Shown piece by piece: positions 17,913 through 24,875 of a stretch of DNA of 24,875 bases (position 1 is the stretch's first letter; every line of letters begins with the position of its first letter). The DNA comes from Silene noctiflora (Eukaryota; Streptophyta; Magnoliopsida; Caryophyllales; Caryophyllaceae): positions 1 to 24,875 of the forward strand of contig VHZZ01028830.1 of assembly GCA_009801015.1 (NCBI GenBank), in the 5' to 3' direction. The translations under genes were made by a program, and so were the position numbers. The notes below the pieces were generated by a model. The model saw nothing but the letters and a program-made list of their open reading frames with translations, searched no databases and was not told the DNA's origin.

Positions 17913-19036
17913 CCTGTCCCGGTAGAGCGGGGAAAATGAGCAAGTAGCAAGAGTAGTTTCTTTCAATCGAGAAAAGTCTCTATATTAAAATAATAAGGTA
18001 GTACTAACATAACAGCGAGCAGCTTTGATACTACCTGTGTCATTAAAAAAGTCTTATGATTAAGAAGGAATAAGATGATATGAAAAGCGTGCGTTTGTAA
18101 TGGATTTCTCTCGAAACTGGACCTTTGTAGTGAAGCCTATGCTTGGTCGGAAGGCGGTTATAGAATATGCGCCAAAATCTTATAAAAGCTATCTATATAG
18201 TATACTAAAAGAGAGAACTTAGCTAAAAGCAGCAGTATACGCTCTCGATAGAGAGAGGGAGCATTATTCACAAAGACGTATAAAAAAGTGTACTTGGAGT
18301 GTCGCACGCTTTATAGAAGGGAATGCATGTGTCACAAGCCCCGTAGTCTTCCCGGTAAGAAAACTACCGAATACTTATGACTTATTATAAAGAAGAAGTT
18401 TTTATGGTAGAATAAAGCGAATGCGCTAGTTCAACGCCTAGAGCTGGGTCTTTAAAAGAGGTTAGTAAGTCAACGGATATTTTATGCACGAGGGACTACT
18501 TACTGTTACACGGGCGATGTCTTTCCTGTCTTTTATATCTGAGACTTGACTAGCATTATACTTGAGAGCCATTATTGTACTTCTTGTTCATTAAAGGAAA
18601 CAACCTCCAAACCAAAGGTTGAAGGATTGACTTCCCGTTCCGCTGGTCGAGGTCTTCCAGAACGTACACTGTACTCGTTCCAATCGTGTTCCATCACAAG
18701 ATAAAAAATGAGTAGATGGAAGAAGAATGTTAACCGATCGGAAATCCATGGATCACAGGCGAGATTTGAATGCCCAACATTCGCGGGGATAGGCTGAATT
18801 CATCCACAGCAGTGTCCTTGCATAGGCCGATCTTAGGTTCGAAAGCTTGCATTCTTTTTTTTTTTACTTTTTTTAGTATAGTAAGGCATTTTCATCAAAT
18901 CCTTTGTTGGAAGGAGCGATCGAAGTAGAGGCAAGGAAGATGAAGCAAGTAGATTTTAATTACTTAGTCGGACGTTAGTGAGTGAAGTCGTTTTCTAGTT
19001 AAGGGATCAGCCAGCTGTTAAGACAGACGGTGTCTG

Positions 19037-19132
19037 CTATGCTCCGATTCCTTGATAGGGGTCCTTTGCTTCACCCGCTTCCGCGACTGCTACGTCTTCG
19101 ACCGATTTCTTTGGCCGAATTCTAGCTAAAGA
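19037..19132 (-). other. Short Ala/Glu/Val-rich coding-like frame (31 codons)
   Basis: Open from after TAA (19135-19133) to TAG 19039-19037 on the minus strand. It reads RPKKSVEDVAVAEAGEAKD, then PYQGIGA. Nearly all codons in the core start with G or A. It has no start codon. In style it matches the other short acidic frames. Function unknown. Confidence 0.15.
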
Positions 19133-19240
19133 TTAAAGAGAAGGATCCGGGTAAGGAAGGCTGCCTATCCCATTGATCCATAGCTTTTGTGAGACCCGTC
19201 TTTAAGAACTACATTATCGGCTTAAGCTTTATAATTGGCT

Positions 19241-19471
19241 TCAATTGCCACTTTTTTTAACTCCAGTTTTTGGCGAACCCGGTAGGTGGGAGGCTGCCCC
19301 CTTTGGTTCATTGTCTTGCCCAATTCTTACTATGTGCGACTTTTCTTCCTTTTGTTTCGAGAGGCCGGTGCTATAGGATGACTTTCTGAGATTAGACTTT
19401 GGTTGGACCGGGCGCTTTCCCAATGCTAGCTGGAGCACAGTGGAATAGATTGATTGGCTCCAAGAAAGCAC
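19241..19471 (-). CDS. Hypothetical basic, polar open frame, 76 codons
   Basis: Starts at GTG 19471 and ends at TGA 19243-19241; there is no ATG. After a moderately hydrophobic beginning (STVLQLALGKRPVQPKS) it is highly polar and probably disordered: NLRKSSYSTGLSKQKEEK, then RIGQDNEPKGAASHLPGSPK. The residue mix is coding-like, but no family is recognised and the start is unusual for a plant mitochondrial gene. Confidence 0.2.
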   Translation of the reverse strand: MLSWSQSIYSTVLQLALGKRPVQPKSNLRKSSYSTGLSKQKEEKSHIVRIGQDNEPKGAASHLPGSPKTGVKKSGN

Positions 19472-19777
19472 ATTCTTAGTCGAGCTTTTGGAGAAGAGCT
19501 TTCCCCGTCTCTTTCTTCATCTCTATCAACAAACAACAAAAGCTGCGTTGCGCGCATACGCTTGATTCATATTCCGCCCGCTAACAAATTATTCCTGTTT
19601 CTCGCCCTCTTGAACTTGAATAGGTTGCATTAGACTTTCTTGTGGTAATCCTTACTCTGAGTCGTCTTCCTCGGCTGGTTAATGCCTCCTTTTCTTACTC
19701 TTCTTTAGGACAAGAAAGAGGGAAGGTGTGCAATCTTATGCTTTGGGACCTTTGTTCAACGCAACATAGCCTATAGT

Positions 19778-19963
19778 ATGGTATCTGAAGAAGTAGCTGT
19801 CCATAGAAGAGAAACTAGTACTAAAAGAAAGTCTTTCCGTCTTTCTTGCCGAAGATTACCTTTGCTTTCTCTCTTTAACCTGCTTTCTTGCCGAAGACAT
19901 GCTACTTACTATTGGTATTGGACACGGGGACTCTATTCCGGATTGGACTACATGACTTGGTGA
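19778..19963 (+). CDS. Hypothetical open frame with an internal 14-codon-spaced repeat, 61 aa
   Basis: ATG at 19778, TGA at the end. The N-terminus is charged (MVSEEVAVHRRETSTKRKSF). The 15-base sequence CTTTCTTGCCGAAGA occurs at 19841-19855 and again at 19883-19897, in the same register, so the protein carries LSCRR twice, 14 residues apart. The tail is Tyr/Trp-rich (YYWYWTRGLYSGLDYM). No family is recognised. Confidence 0.18.
   Translation: MVSEEVAVHRRETSTKRKSFRLSCRRLPLLSLFNLLSCRRHATYYWYWTRGLYSGLDYMTW
19841..19897. repeat. 15-bp direct repeat, period 42 bp
   Basis: Two exact copies of CTTTCTTGCCGAAGA (19841-19855, 19883-19897), 42 bases apart start to start. The sequence between them is itself CTTT-rich. 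It is probably a decayed local duplication. Confidence 0.7.
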
Positions 19964-20188
19964 GACGCTGTTGGCCCAAAAGACTAGAAGTATAAAAGTG
20001 AACGCCTATTTACGGAATGTTTTAGCGTTGACTTCTAAAAGATCAAAAACTTTGCTTTTTTGTACTAGTGCTCAACCCAGGCGAAAAAGACGGATTTTAC
20101 TAATCTTTAGGAAGTGGACCCAAAAGGATTCTTAGCTTCATTGGTAGGCTGTCAGCTGGACAAAAACAGCTCAAAAATTAATGTCAAT

Positions 20189-20206
20189 ATCGACTAGCTA
20201 GTCGAT
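20189..20206. repeat. 18-bp perfect palindrome
   Basis: ATCGACTAGCTAGTCGAT equals its own reverse complement with no spacer. The next flanking pair does not match. The expected number of 18-bp palindromes in about 25 kb of random sequence is about 0.1. It could extrude as a cruciform or bind a dimeric protein. No gene is nearby. Confidence 0.7.
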
Positions 20207-21525
20207 TACCATCTTCCCGCTTCATCCAACTCGGTCTTGATCAAGCAAGCTCTGCCAAAAAAAAAGATTAGCAGTTTAACGTCAAAACAAAGGTCGAGGT
20301 GTTTATTTTAGCTACTAAAGCTAATCGAGCCTTCATTCTTACCAAAGCAAAGCATCCTGTTAGATTTTTACTTACTGATACCCTGTCCTCGTCAATAGCA
20401 CAAGAAAATGAGCCTCTTCCCGCTTGGATTAAATTTTGAAATGCTTCGAAAAGAGCCCAAGCTTTTCTAATCTATTAAATAAATTTTATTTACGTGGCAC
20501 AAGATTTTAGCTTGCAGAAATATCATTCTTTATCTTTGAATCATAATCAGCTAACACTAGTTGAAAATAGGAAATGAAACAATCATAAAAGGATAAAACT
20601 AAATTAGGTTCAATGAATGGCTATTGAAGTCGAGTGATGCCAGCGCTGACCCCAACTTCACCTGACGTGAAAACCGTTCACCTCGTTTCTTAGAATGCTT
20701 TTAATGAGGAGGAGATGTAAAGGGCTAAAAAGTTCACCCATAGTATGGTTCGGAATAAGCAACCTCTTTTGTTGTGTACAGGTAGAGAAAAGAGCATTAA
20801 TAAGTAGCAGCTAAAAAGAATAGAATCATTCGAATTACTTAAACCTTATTTTCTCTCGGAATTCATATAAATAGGGACTTCTTAGTTTAGAAAAAGGAAA
20901 TTTAAACAGGGGAGAATAAGATAGTGTCAGTGAATTTCTATATATAGTTATGACGCTGCTTAATCAGCGGACTCCGCGATCCAAAGATACAGAAAGAATG
21001 AAAAGGTTTTGTTATTCAACAAGAAGTACAATTCCAGTTCCGTAATGAGTCTCCTGTTTACTTTTTTTCCTTTATTACGCCTTTTAGTCACAGTCAAAAA
21101 ACAGAACCTTTCCCCAGGTTTTGGATCGACGGCGGCTTTAGCTCAACCCTTTTAAAATGACTAAGAAACTATGTACCCTCCTTCCATACCATAGAAGGCG
21201 CACTTTGCTTTAATCGTTTACTTTTAGTCGCTTTCTGTCATACCAGTACTACCTAGGTAGATCCCTCTTTGTTTTAGTTAATTTTAAATTCTTCTCCTGT
21301 AAACTAAACTAGAAATCCGGCTAAGAAAGAAAGGCGCGCGAGAACACAAAACAGGCTTAGTCCCATGCTAAGAAGCGAGCTGGCAGATTCCCTCAATCGC
21401 CAAACGCTTCCACTTCAATCGAAAACTCTCTTGCGCTAGAAAGACCTTTACTTTTTATTTTACAGCAGTAATTCATTAGAATTTGAATTAATAAGGAGGT
21501 AACTGAGATTTCCTTCCTGAACTGT

Positions 21526-21574
21526 CCCCCCCCCAAAAAAAAAGATTTTTTTTTTAAGAATCCCGATCTTTTTT
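21526..21574. repeat. Homopolymer cluster C9-A9-GA-T10 with inverted arms
   Basis: C9 (21526-21534) runs directly into A9 (21535-21543), then GA, then T10 (21546-21555). Within it, AAAAAAGAT (21538-21546) pairs exactly with ATCTTTTTT (21566-21574). It is the densest low-complexity spot in the window. It may be a slippage hotspot or, in part, an assembly artefact. Confidence 0.7.
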
Positions 21575-21655
21575 CGGTATAAATTGCTTTTTCCCCGTTC
21601 TCACTGACGAGCGACTAGACTTTCTTCCTTATCATGCAATCAACCTCTCCTCTTC

Positions 21656-21673
21656 AAGGTCTTTAAGGTCTCT
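21656..21673. repeat. Near-exact tandem, 9 bp x 2
   Basis: AAGGTCTTT is followed directly by AAGGTCTCT; the copies differ at one base. Confidence 0.5.
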
Positions 21674-22071
21674 AGGGGTTCTTTAACTTGTAAATGAAAT
21701 ACCTTTGTCCCGAAAGGATAGTAGTTCCAAGAGGTCATAAGTTCGCCCATAAACCCATCTAATGAGGTCATAGAAGCACATGGTTTGAGCCGTATCAGCT
21801 CTCGCATGTTGAGATTGTTCTCCGCGCTCGAGCCACTTCACTCCCCTTTATAATTTTAATAGAATAGAACTGTAGCACATTCATATGAGCCCTCTGTTCT
21901 GTCCGAACAGGTCGATAAGGGCAGCTCTACTTGAGAATTTATGTTTCTAAACGTAGGAACTCGGAGCTAGCTTAGGGTTTTGACATGTACATTTATACAT
22001 ATATAATAGGCTTAATCCTTCTGAACCCGCGGACATACTTTATAAAGTACATTTACATGGCATAAAAGCAA

Positions 22072-22302
22072 ATGATGAACCAAAGGAATCTACATGTGGA
22101 AGTGATCGCCCCTACGGGCAGGATTCCCCGATCGATGATCAAGACCAATCCTTTTTCGAAGGAAGTCGCCCTTGCTTTCAAGGTGGCGTCGAGTACTCAT
22201 AACACAAGGTTTGCTCCTTTCATATCTCATTTGAGAAAGGTAAATCAAACTCAATCCTCTAACCAACCACGCATAAAGGGTGTTTGGACGAAGCCCGTTT
22301 AG
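22072..22302 (+). CDS. Hypothetical basic protein, 76 aa
   Basis: ATG at 22072 (a second ATG follows), stop TAG 22300-22302. It is hydrophilic and basic with few acidic residues: NLHVEVIAPTGRIPRSMIK, NPFSKEVALAFKVASSTHN, RFAPFISHLRKVNQTQSS, PRIKGVWTKPV. The even composition and true ATG start make it one of the better candidates here. A small RNA-binding or ribosomal-protein-like role would fit the charge, but there is no motif to support that. No family is recognised. Confidence 0.28.
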   Translation: MMNQRNLHVEVIAPTGRIPRSMIKTNPFSKEVALAFKVASSTHNTRFAPFISHLRKVNQTQSSNQPRIKGVWTKPV

Positions 22303-22565
22303 AGGTGAAACATCTGTAACTGCCGTTTCTGATTAAATAAGAAAGAAAAGAAATAGGCATTTGACGTTTTTCTAAGAATGTACCTTGAAAGTAGGTTCCC
22401 TATTATCCAAGACAAGTCATAAAGCCACCACTCCTTTTCCTTTGCATCAGCCAAAGCTGCTTCTTCGTCAGCGTCTTTCACACCTTCGTCAGTTGGATCT
22501 TTTTTTTTCTGTGCGACTTTGATGATCGAGAAGAACCACCTATCTCTAATTAGATAGGATGTATA
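22299..22565 (-). CDS. Open frame with the strongest acidic D-A-D-E-E motif, 88 codons
   Basis: Open on the minus strand from 22565 to the stop at 22301-22299; GTG 22481 would give 60 residues, and there is no ATG. It reads RWFFSIIKVAQKKKDPTDEG, VKDADEEAALADAKEKEWW, then LYDLSWIIGNLLSRYIL and a basic tail. The core 22449-22481 is similar to sites at 14570-14600 (minus) and 6921-6953 (plus). It overlaps the end of the 22072-22302 frame by four bases, tail to tail. Family unknown. A perfect hairpin (22539-22558) lies at its upstream end. Confidence 0.25.
   Translation of the reverse strand, partial: YTSYLIRDRWFFSIIKVAQKKKDPTDEGVKDADEEAALADAKEKEWWLYDLSWIIGNLLSRYILRKTSNAYFFSFLFNQKRQLQMFHL
22539..22558. 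repeat. Hairpin, 7-bp arms and 6-nt loop
   Basis: CCTATCT (22539-22545) and AGATAGG (22552-22558) are exact reverse complements around CTAATT. It lies just downstream of a T9 run (22500-22508). Confidence 0.4.
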
Positions 22566-22581
22566 TTACTATGCTGCTTTC

Positions 22582-22767
22582 GTGTGCCAGCCCGCTTGGT
22601 ATAAACAAGGAAATATGGGGCTGCTGAAGAGGAGCTACTTAAGAACACAAGATAGAAGACTCTTCCTTTGTGGAAGAATGAATTCGCCATACACCACACC
22701 CTGGGTAAGGGAATCATCCACTGTTATCTTAACAATTAACAAGAACTGGGAATCCAGCTCTACTTAG
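22582..22767 (+). CDS. Hypothetical open frame, 61 codons (weak)
   Basis: Starts at GTG 22582, with an ATG at 22615 (MGLLKRSYLRTQDRRLFLC), and ends at TAG 22765-22767. It is basic at first, then Thr/Ser-rich (VRESSTVILTINKNWESS). No family is recognised. Confidence 0.15.
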   Translation: MCQPAWYKQGNMGLLKRSYLRTQDRRLFLCGRMNSPYTTPWVRESSTVILTINKNWESSST

Positions 22768-23413
22768 ATGAGATGCAGCATATTGTATTATACACTATTA
22801 CTATATTTCTTATTATAATTATAATGTGACGCATAATTTATAAAGGTTTTTGCGTTTTCATTCTCATAAGGGCTATAAGTAAGAGCTGAGAAAGACCGGG
22901 GCGCAAACCCATCCTACTTTAACTATATATGTTATTTTTAACATGATTTAGCGCCAACAAGCAATGAAAAGGTTCCATTTATATATGGTTTTCGGCATCA
23001 AGTGCTTTTAGAAAAGGATTCACAATTAAGAACTATCTACCAGCCATGATAGCGCCTTGTGTCGAGGGCCGAAAAGGCTAACCAAGACCCATTATTATAG
23101 TAGTAGTAGAGCTCTGGTTAGTGGTTAGTATAGGCTTCATTTGCCTTATGTTTATATTGGTACAATTAGATGAGAATATCATTAGTAAAGTGCATTAGCA
23201 AACAACTTAGCGTAGTACAAAAGCAATTAGAAGCAATATGCCGTCGGGCCATATGAAATGATGATGTATACATATAGGAAGGAAAAGGGCGCTTAGGTTC
23301 TCATCTATGTTCAGAGATAGAGGAATATATTGCAAAGCGGGAACCTTAGACTAGTCTTTTATATTTGACTAAGTTAAGTGTGGTGAAGATCGCGGATCCA
23401 TGAAGATAGATAG
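22768..23413. other. AT-rich spacer without a supported gene
   Basis: About 650 bases. AT-rich strings with TATTATA-like elements cluster at 22775-22845. A small hairpin ATGTTA/TAACAT (22929-22944), a (TAG)4 run (23098-23109) and the 7-bp tandem GGTTAGT x 2 (23116-23129) are present. No RNA gene is seen. Confidence 0.45.
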
Positions 23414-23767
23414 GTGCCCGAGAAAGATAAACTATGGGAATCTAATAGAAGAGTGCTAAGCAGGGGTCGGTCACTTAGAAGCAGCAGCTATCCTTCGTTA
23501 ACCTTGTTTAATAACATTCTGAGAAAGCAGTTTGTTGCTTATAGTCTAGTAAAAAGCTTTTTTATAGGTGATACTCAGTTCAAGTTGTTGGGTGGGATGC
23601 AAAAGAAGGAGCTATGTCGTGGGATGATATTTGCTTGTGTTAAGTCCTATAATGGGTGCAAAAAGTCTTCTTCTATATTAGATAATTATGGTGCCTTACG
23701 GCAGGTTAAAAGAGATGGAATGCTCTCGACGAAACCGAATAGAAACCATGTCTTGGTGTCTTTTTGA
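23414..23767 (+). CDS. Hypothetical protein, 117 codons
   Basis: The second longest start-initiated frame. It begins at GTG 23414 directly after an in-frame TAG, so no upstream start is possible in this register; the first ATG is at about residue 68. The sequence is basic, serine-rich first (ESNRRVLSRGRSLRSSSY), then FNNILRKQFVAYSLVKSFF, GDTQFKLLGGMQKKELCRG, FACVKSYNGCKKSSSILDNY, GALRQVKRDGMLSTKPNRNH. Three Cys residues lie at about 75, 81 and 88. Codons often end in pyrimidine and begin with purine, a coding signature. No family is recognised; it could be the C-terminal fragment of a longer gene. Confidence 0.3.
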   Translation: MPEKDKLWESNRRVLSRGRSLRSSSYPSLTLFNNILRKQFVAYSLVKSFFIGDTQFKLLGGMQKKELCRGMIFACVKSYNGCKKSSSILDNYGALRQVKRDGMLSTKPNRNHVLVSF

Positions 23768-24130
23768 GCTAATGAAGTGAGATATTGGATTATAGCACCG
23801 ATAACTATATTATAATAAAAAGGTCTAAATTCCGGCCCTTATGTATATATATTTTCTGAGGAGATTGTTGCCTCTGAAGTTTGCTTAGGGTTCGACGGAT
23901 AATGTAGTACTTGAGGTAGCGAGTACAATGTTTTCTTATGTAGCATGATACCATGCGTGAAAGAGATCAATCACTGGGCACTATCTTTTCTTACTTTCTC
24001 ACCAAAACTTATTACTATATAAACACAGCTTTGGCCTTGTCTTTTTCTTTGTTTTCCTTAAGTTCTCTCTTTCTTATTAATATATAGATGAGCCTGCCTA
24101 TTAAATTATATTATCTTATATATACTATAG

Positions 24131-24385
24131 GGGAAGAGCTCCCTTTCCTTAGCTGTGAAGGTGCCCTTAGATTCCATTTATCTTATTTATGAATCTATGG
24201 TAGGGGCTTTTGTTGGGTTATTTACACGAGCGAACGCTAGTCCTTATTATATTATTATAAGAGAAAAAGCGAGACCTCACTTCTTATGTCAAACACGCGC
24301 ACCAGCCGTTTTTATTTACCGGAAGCGCGAGGACTTGTCCTCCTTAAACTACAGGACTAGCTTCACGTTATTTTACTATAGGTAA
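24131..24385 (+). CDS. Coding-like frame, 84 codons
   Basis: Open from after TAG (24128-24130) to TAA 24383-24385; GTG 24155 would give 76 residues, and the first ATG is about 14 codons after that. A hydrophobic part (YLIYESMVGAFVGLFTRA) is followed by a basic, aromatic part (YYIIIREKARPHFLC, APAVFIYRKREDLSSLNYR). It is protein-like in codon pattern. No family is recognised. It is the first of three successive plus-strand frames that run to the right edge. Confidence 0.25.
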   Translation, partial: GKSSLSLAVKVPLDSIYLIYESMVGAFVGLFTRANASPYYIIIREKARPHFLCQTRAPAVFIYRKREDLSSLNYRTSFTLFYYR

Positions 24386-24520
24386 TCCTGAGGCTCCTTC
24401 TATGACGTGATGATTGGTAATAAGAAGGTGAATGGCTATGGACAGGTCAGTTCTATCTGCGCTTTAGACTTCCTAGTTGCGCCTTATTTTTCTCTTTGTC
24501 AGTAAGATGAGCTCTTTCTC

Positions 24521-24730
24521 ATGAGGTTCCAGGTCCGCATACATAGACTGAGGCTAGTTCATAGATGTCGTTCCAATCCTATAAGCTGCTTTCCCTTACT
24601 CTTTCCTAAAGCGTTCTGGTTGAAGGCGAACTCGTCTACAGTGAGCCTCTTACTACCACTAGGCCAGCTCCCCTTTTTTAACGAATTAAGAAGTAGGGTT
24701 CATACTTTACCTAAGAAAAAAGCCCTTTGA
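24521..24730 (+). CDS. Hypothetical basic open frame, 69 aa
   Basis: ATG at 24521, TGA at 24728-24730. It is strongly basic at both ends (MRFQVRIHRLRLVHRCRS; ELRSRVHTLPKKKAL) with hydrophobic stretches between (FPLLFPKAFWL; VSLLLPLGQLPFF). An arginine-rich, acid-poor start followed by a hydrophobic core recalls membrane or ribosome-associated peptides, but no family is recognised. Confidence 0.2.
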   Translation: MRFQVRIHRLRLVHRCRSNPISCFPLLFPKAFWLKANSSTVSLLLPLGQLPFFNELRSRVHTLPKKKAL

Positions 24731-24736
24731 AGGTAA

Positions 24737-24875
24737 AGGGCGTACTCGAAATCTAAAACAGGGAAGTCACTAGCTACAATATACCCTGATGCCCTCAGCG
24801 ACTTTGTGAATGAGGTTTATGTACGTTTCCTTCTTTATGAAAAGCCCCCTTCAAATCACCTGACTAAATGGCATG
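24737..24875 (+). CDS. Coding-like frame running off the right edge (partial, 46 codons)
   Basis: Open from after an in-frame TAA (24734-24736) to the end of the window with no stop. It reads SKTGKSLATIYPDALSDFVN, then EVYVRFLLYEKPPSNHLTKW. The residue mix is among the most protein-like in the window. No ATG occurs within it, so the start is upstream in another register, edited, or absent. It may be the 5' part of a real gene or a gene fragment lying mostly beyond this window. No family is recognised. Confidence 0.25.

Larger units (their letters stand above)
16460..19036. other. Long gene-free stretch with short tandem duplications
   Basis: About 2.6 kb without any open frame of 60 codons or more on either strand, the emptiest part of the window. 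It holds three local tandem copies (16971-16996, 17339-17364, 17691-17710), a hairpin (17889-17912), a smaller stem CGGTA/TACCG (18353-18369) and T11/T7 runs at 18855-18874. AT-rich TATA/TATTA strings are dense. No RNA gene is seen. Confidence 0.55.
19964..22071. other. Gene-free stretch with a palindrome and homopolymer cluster
   Basis: About 2.1 kb without an open frame of 60 codons or an RNA gene. It contains the 18-bp palindrome (20189-20206), a C9-A9-T10 cluster with inverted arms (21526-21574), a short near-tandem (21656-21673) and a small stem CTGTTC/GAACAG (21894-21910). The strings GAGCCGTAT (near 21787) and TATGGTTCGG (near 20744) faintly recall group II intron domain V, but neither has its partner strand. 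Confidence 0.5.

Noticed and set aside
18760-18780. Possible minus-strand tRNA T-arm (GGCGAGATTTGAATGCCC)
   Set aside because: The five-base stem does not pair and no D-arm or anticodon arm is found around it.
20738-20756. TATGGTTCGG resembling the end of domain V
   Set aside because: No complementary GAGCC strand lies at the right distance upstream.
21782-21812. Possible group II intron domain V (GAGCCGTAT...)
   Set aside because: The 5' strand string is present but the matching 3' strand (ACGTACGGTTC-like) is absent, so the 34-nt hairpin cannot form.

Overview
The window looks like intergenic DNA from a land-plant mitochondrial genome. It is moderately AT-rich, and CpG is not depleted, unlike methylated plant nuclear DNA. 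It is laced with homopolymers and GAAAG/CTTTC tracts. There is no bacterial-style gene packing. I searched by eye for the standard plant mitochondrial genes (nad, cox, atp, cob, ccm, rps/rpl, matR, mttB), rRNAs, tRNAs and recognisable plastid transfers, and found none that I can support. The assignment to a plant mitochondrion is an inference from texture, not from an anchoring gene. A nearly gene-free tract like this would suit the enlarged mitochondrial genomes, or 'empty' chromosomes, known from some seed plants.

Layout: 1-2250 has a short frame entering from the left edge and two small open frames (70 and 84 codons). 2250-5590 is essentially empty. 5594-7302 has one 75-codon frame and three short acidic or coding-like frames on the plus strand. 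7656-8114 (minus) is the longest open frame, 152 codons, with a membrane-like middle and a basic tail. 8365-9531 is a chain of five consecutive plus-strand frames in changing registers; it reads like a decayed coding tract of unknown family. 10186-12089 has four small frames. 13020-13943 has three, two of them overlapping. 14239-16459 has three minus-strand and two plus-strand frames. 16460-19036 is empty apart from short tandem duplications. 19037-19963 has two minus-strand frames and one plus-strand frame. 19964-22071 holds an 18-bp perfect palindrome and a homopolymer cluster. 22072-24875 has six further frames (one on the minus strand), the last running off the right edge.

No functional pathway can be assembled. 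The most interesting structure I see is a loosely repeated acidic, alanine-rich coding-like motif (core D/A-D-E-E-x-x-L-A). It recurs at distant sites on both strands, and many of its differences fall at third codon positions. A second theme is a set of exact short tandem duplications that look like slippage events. Every coding call here is tentative, because chance alone should give dozens of open stretches of this length in a window of this size and composition.
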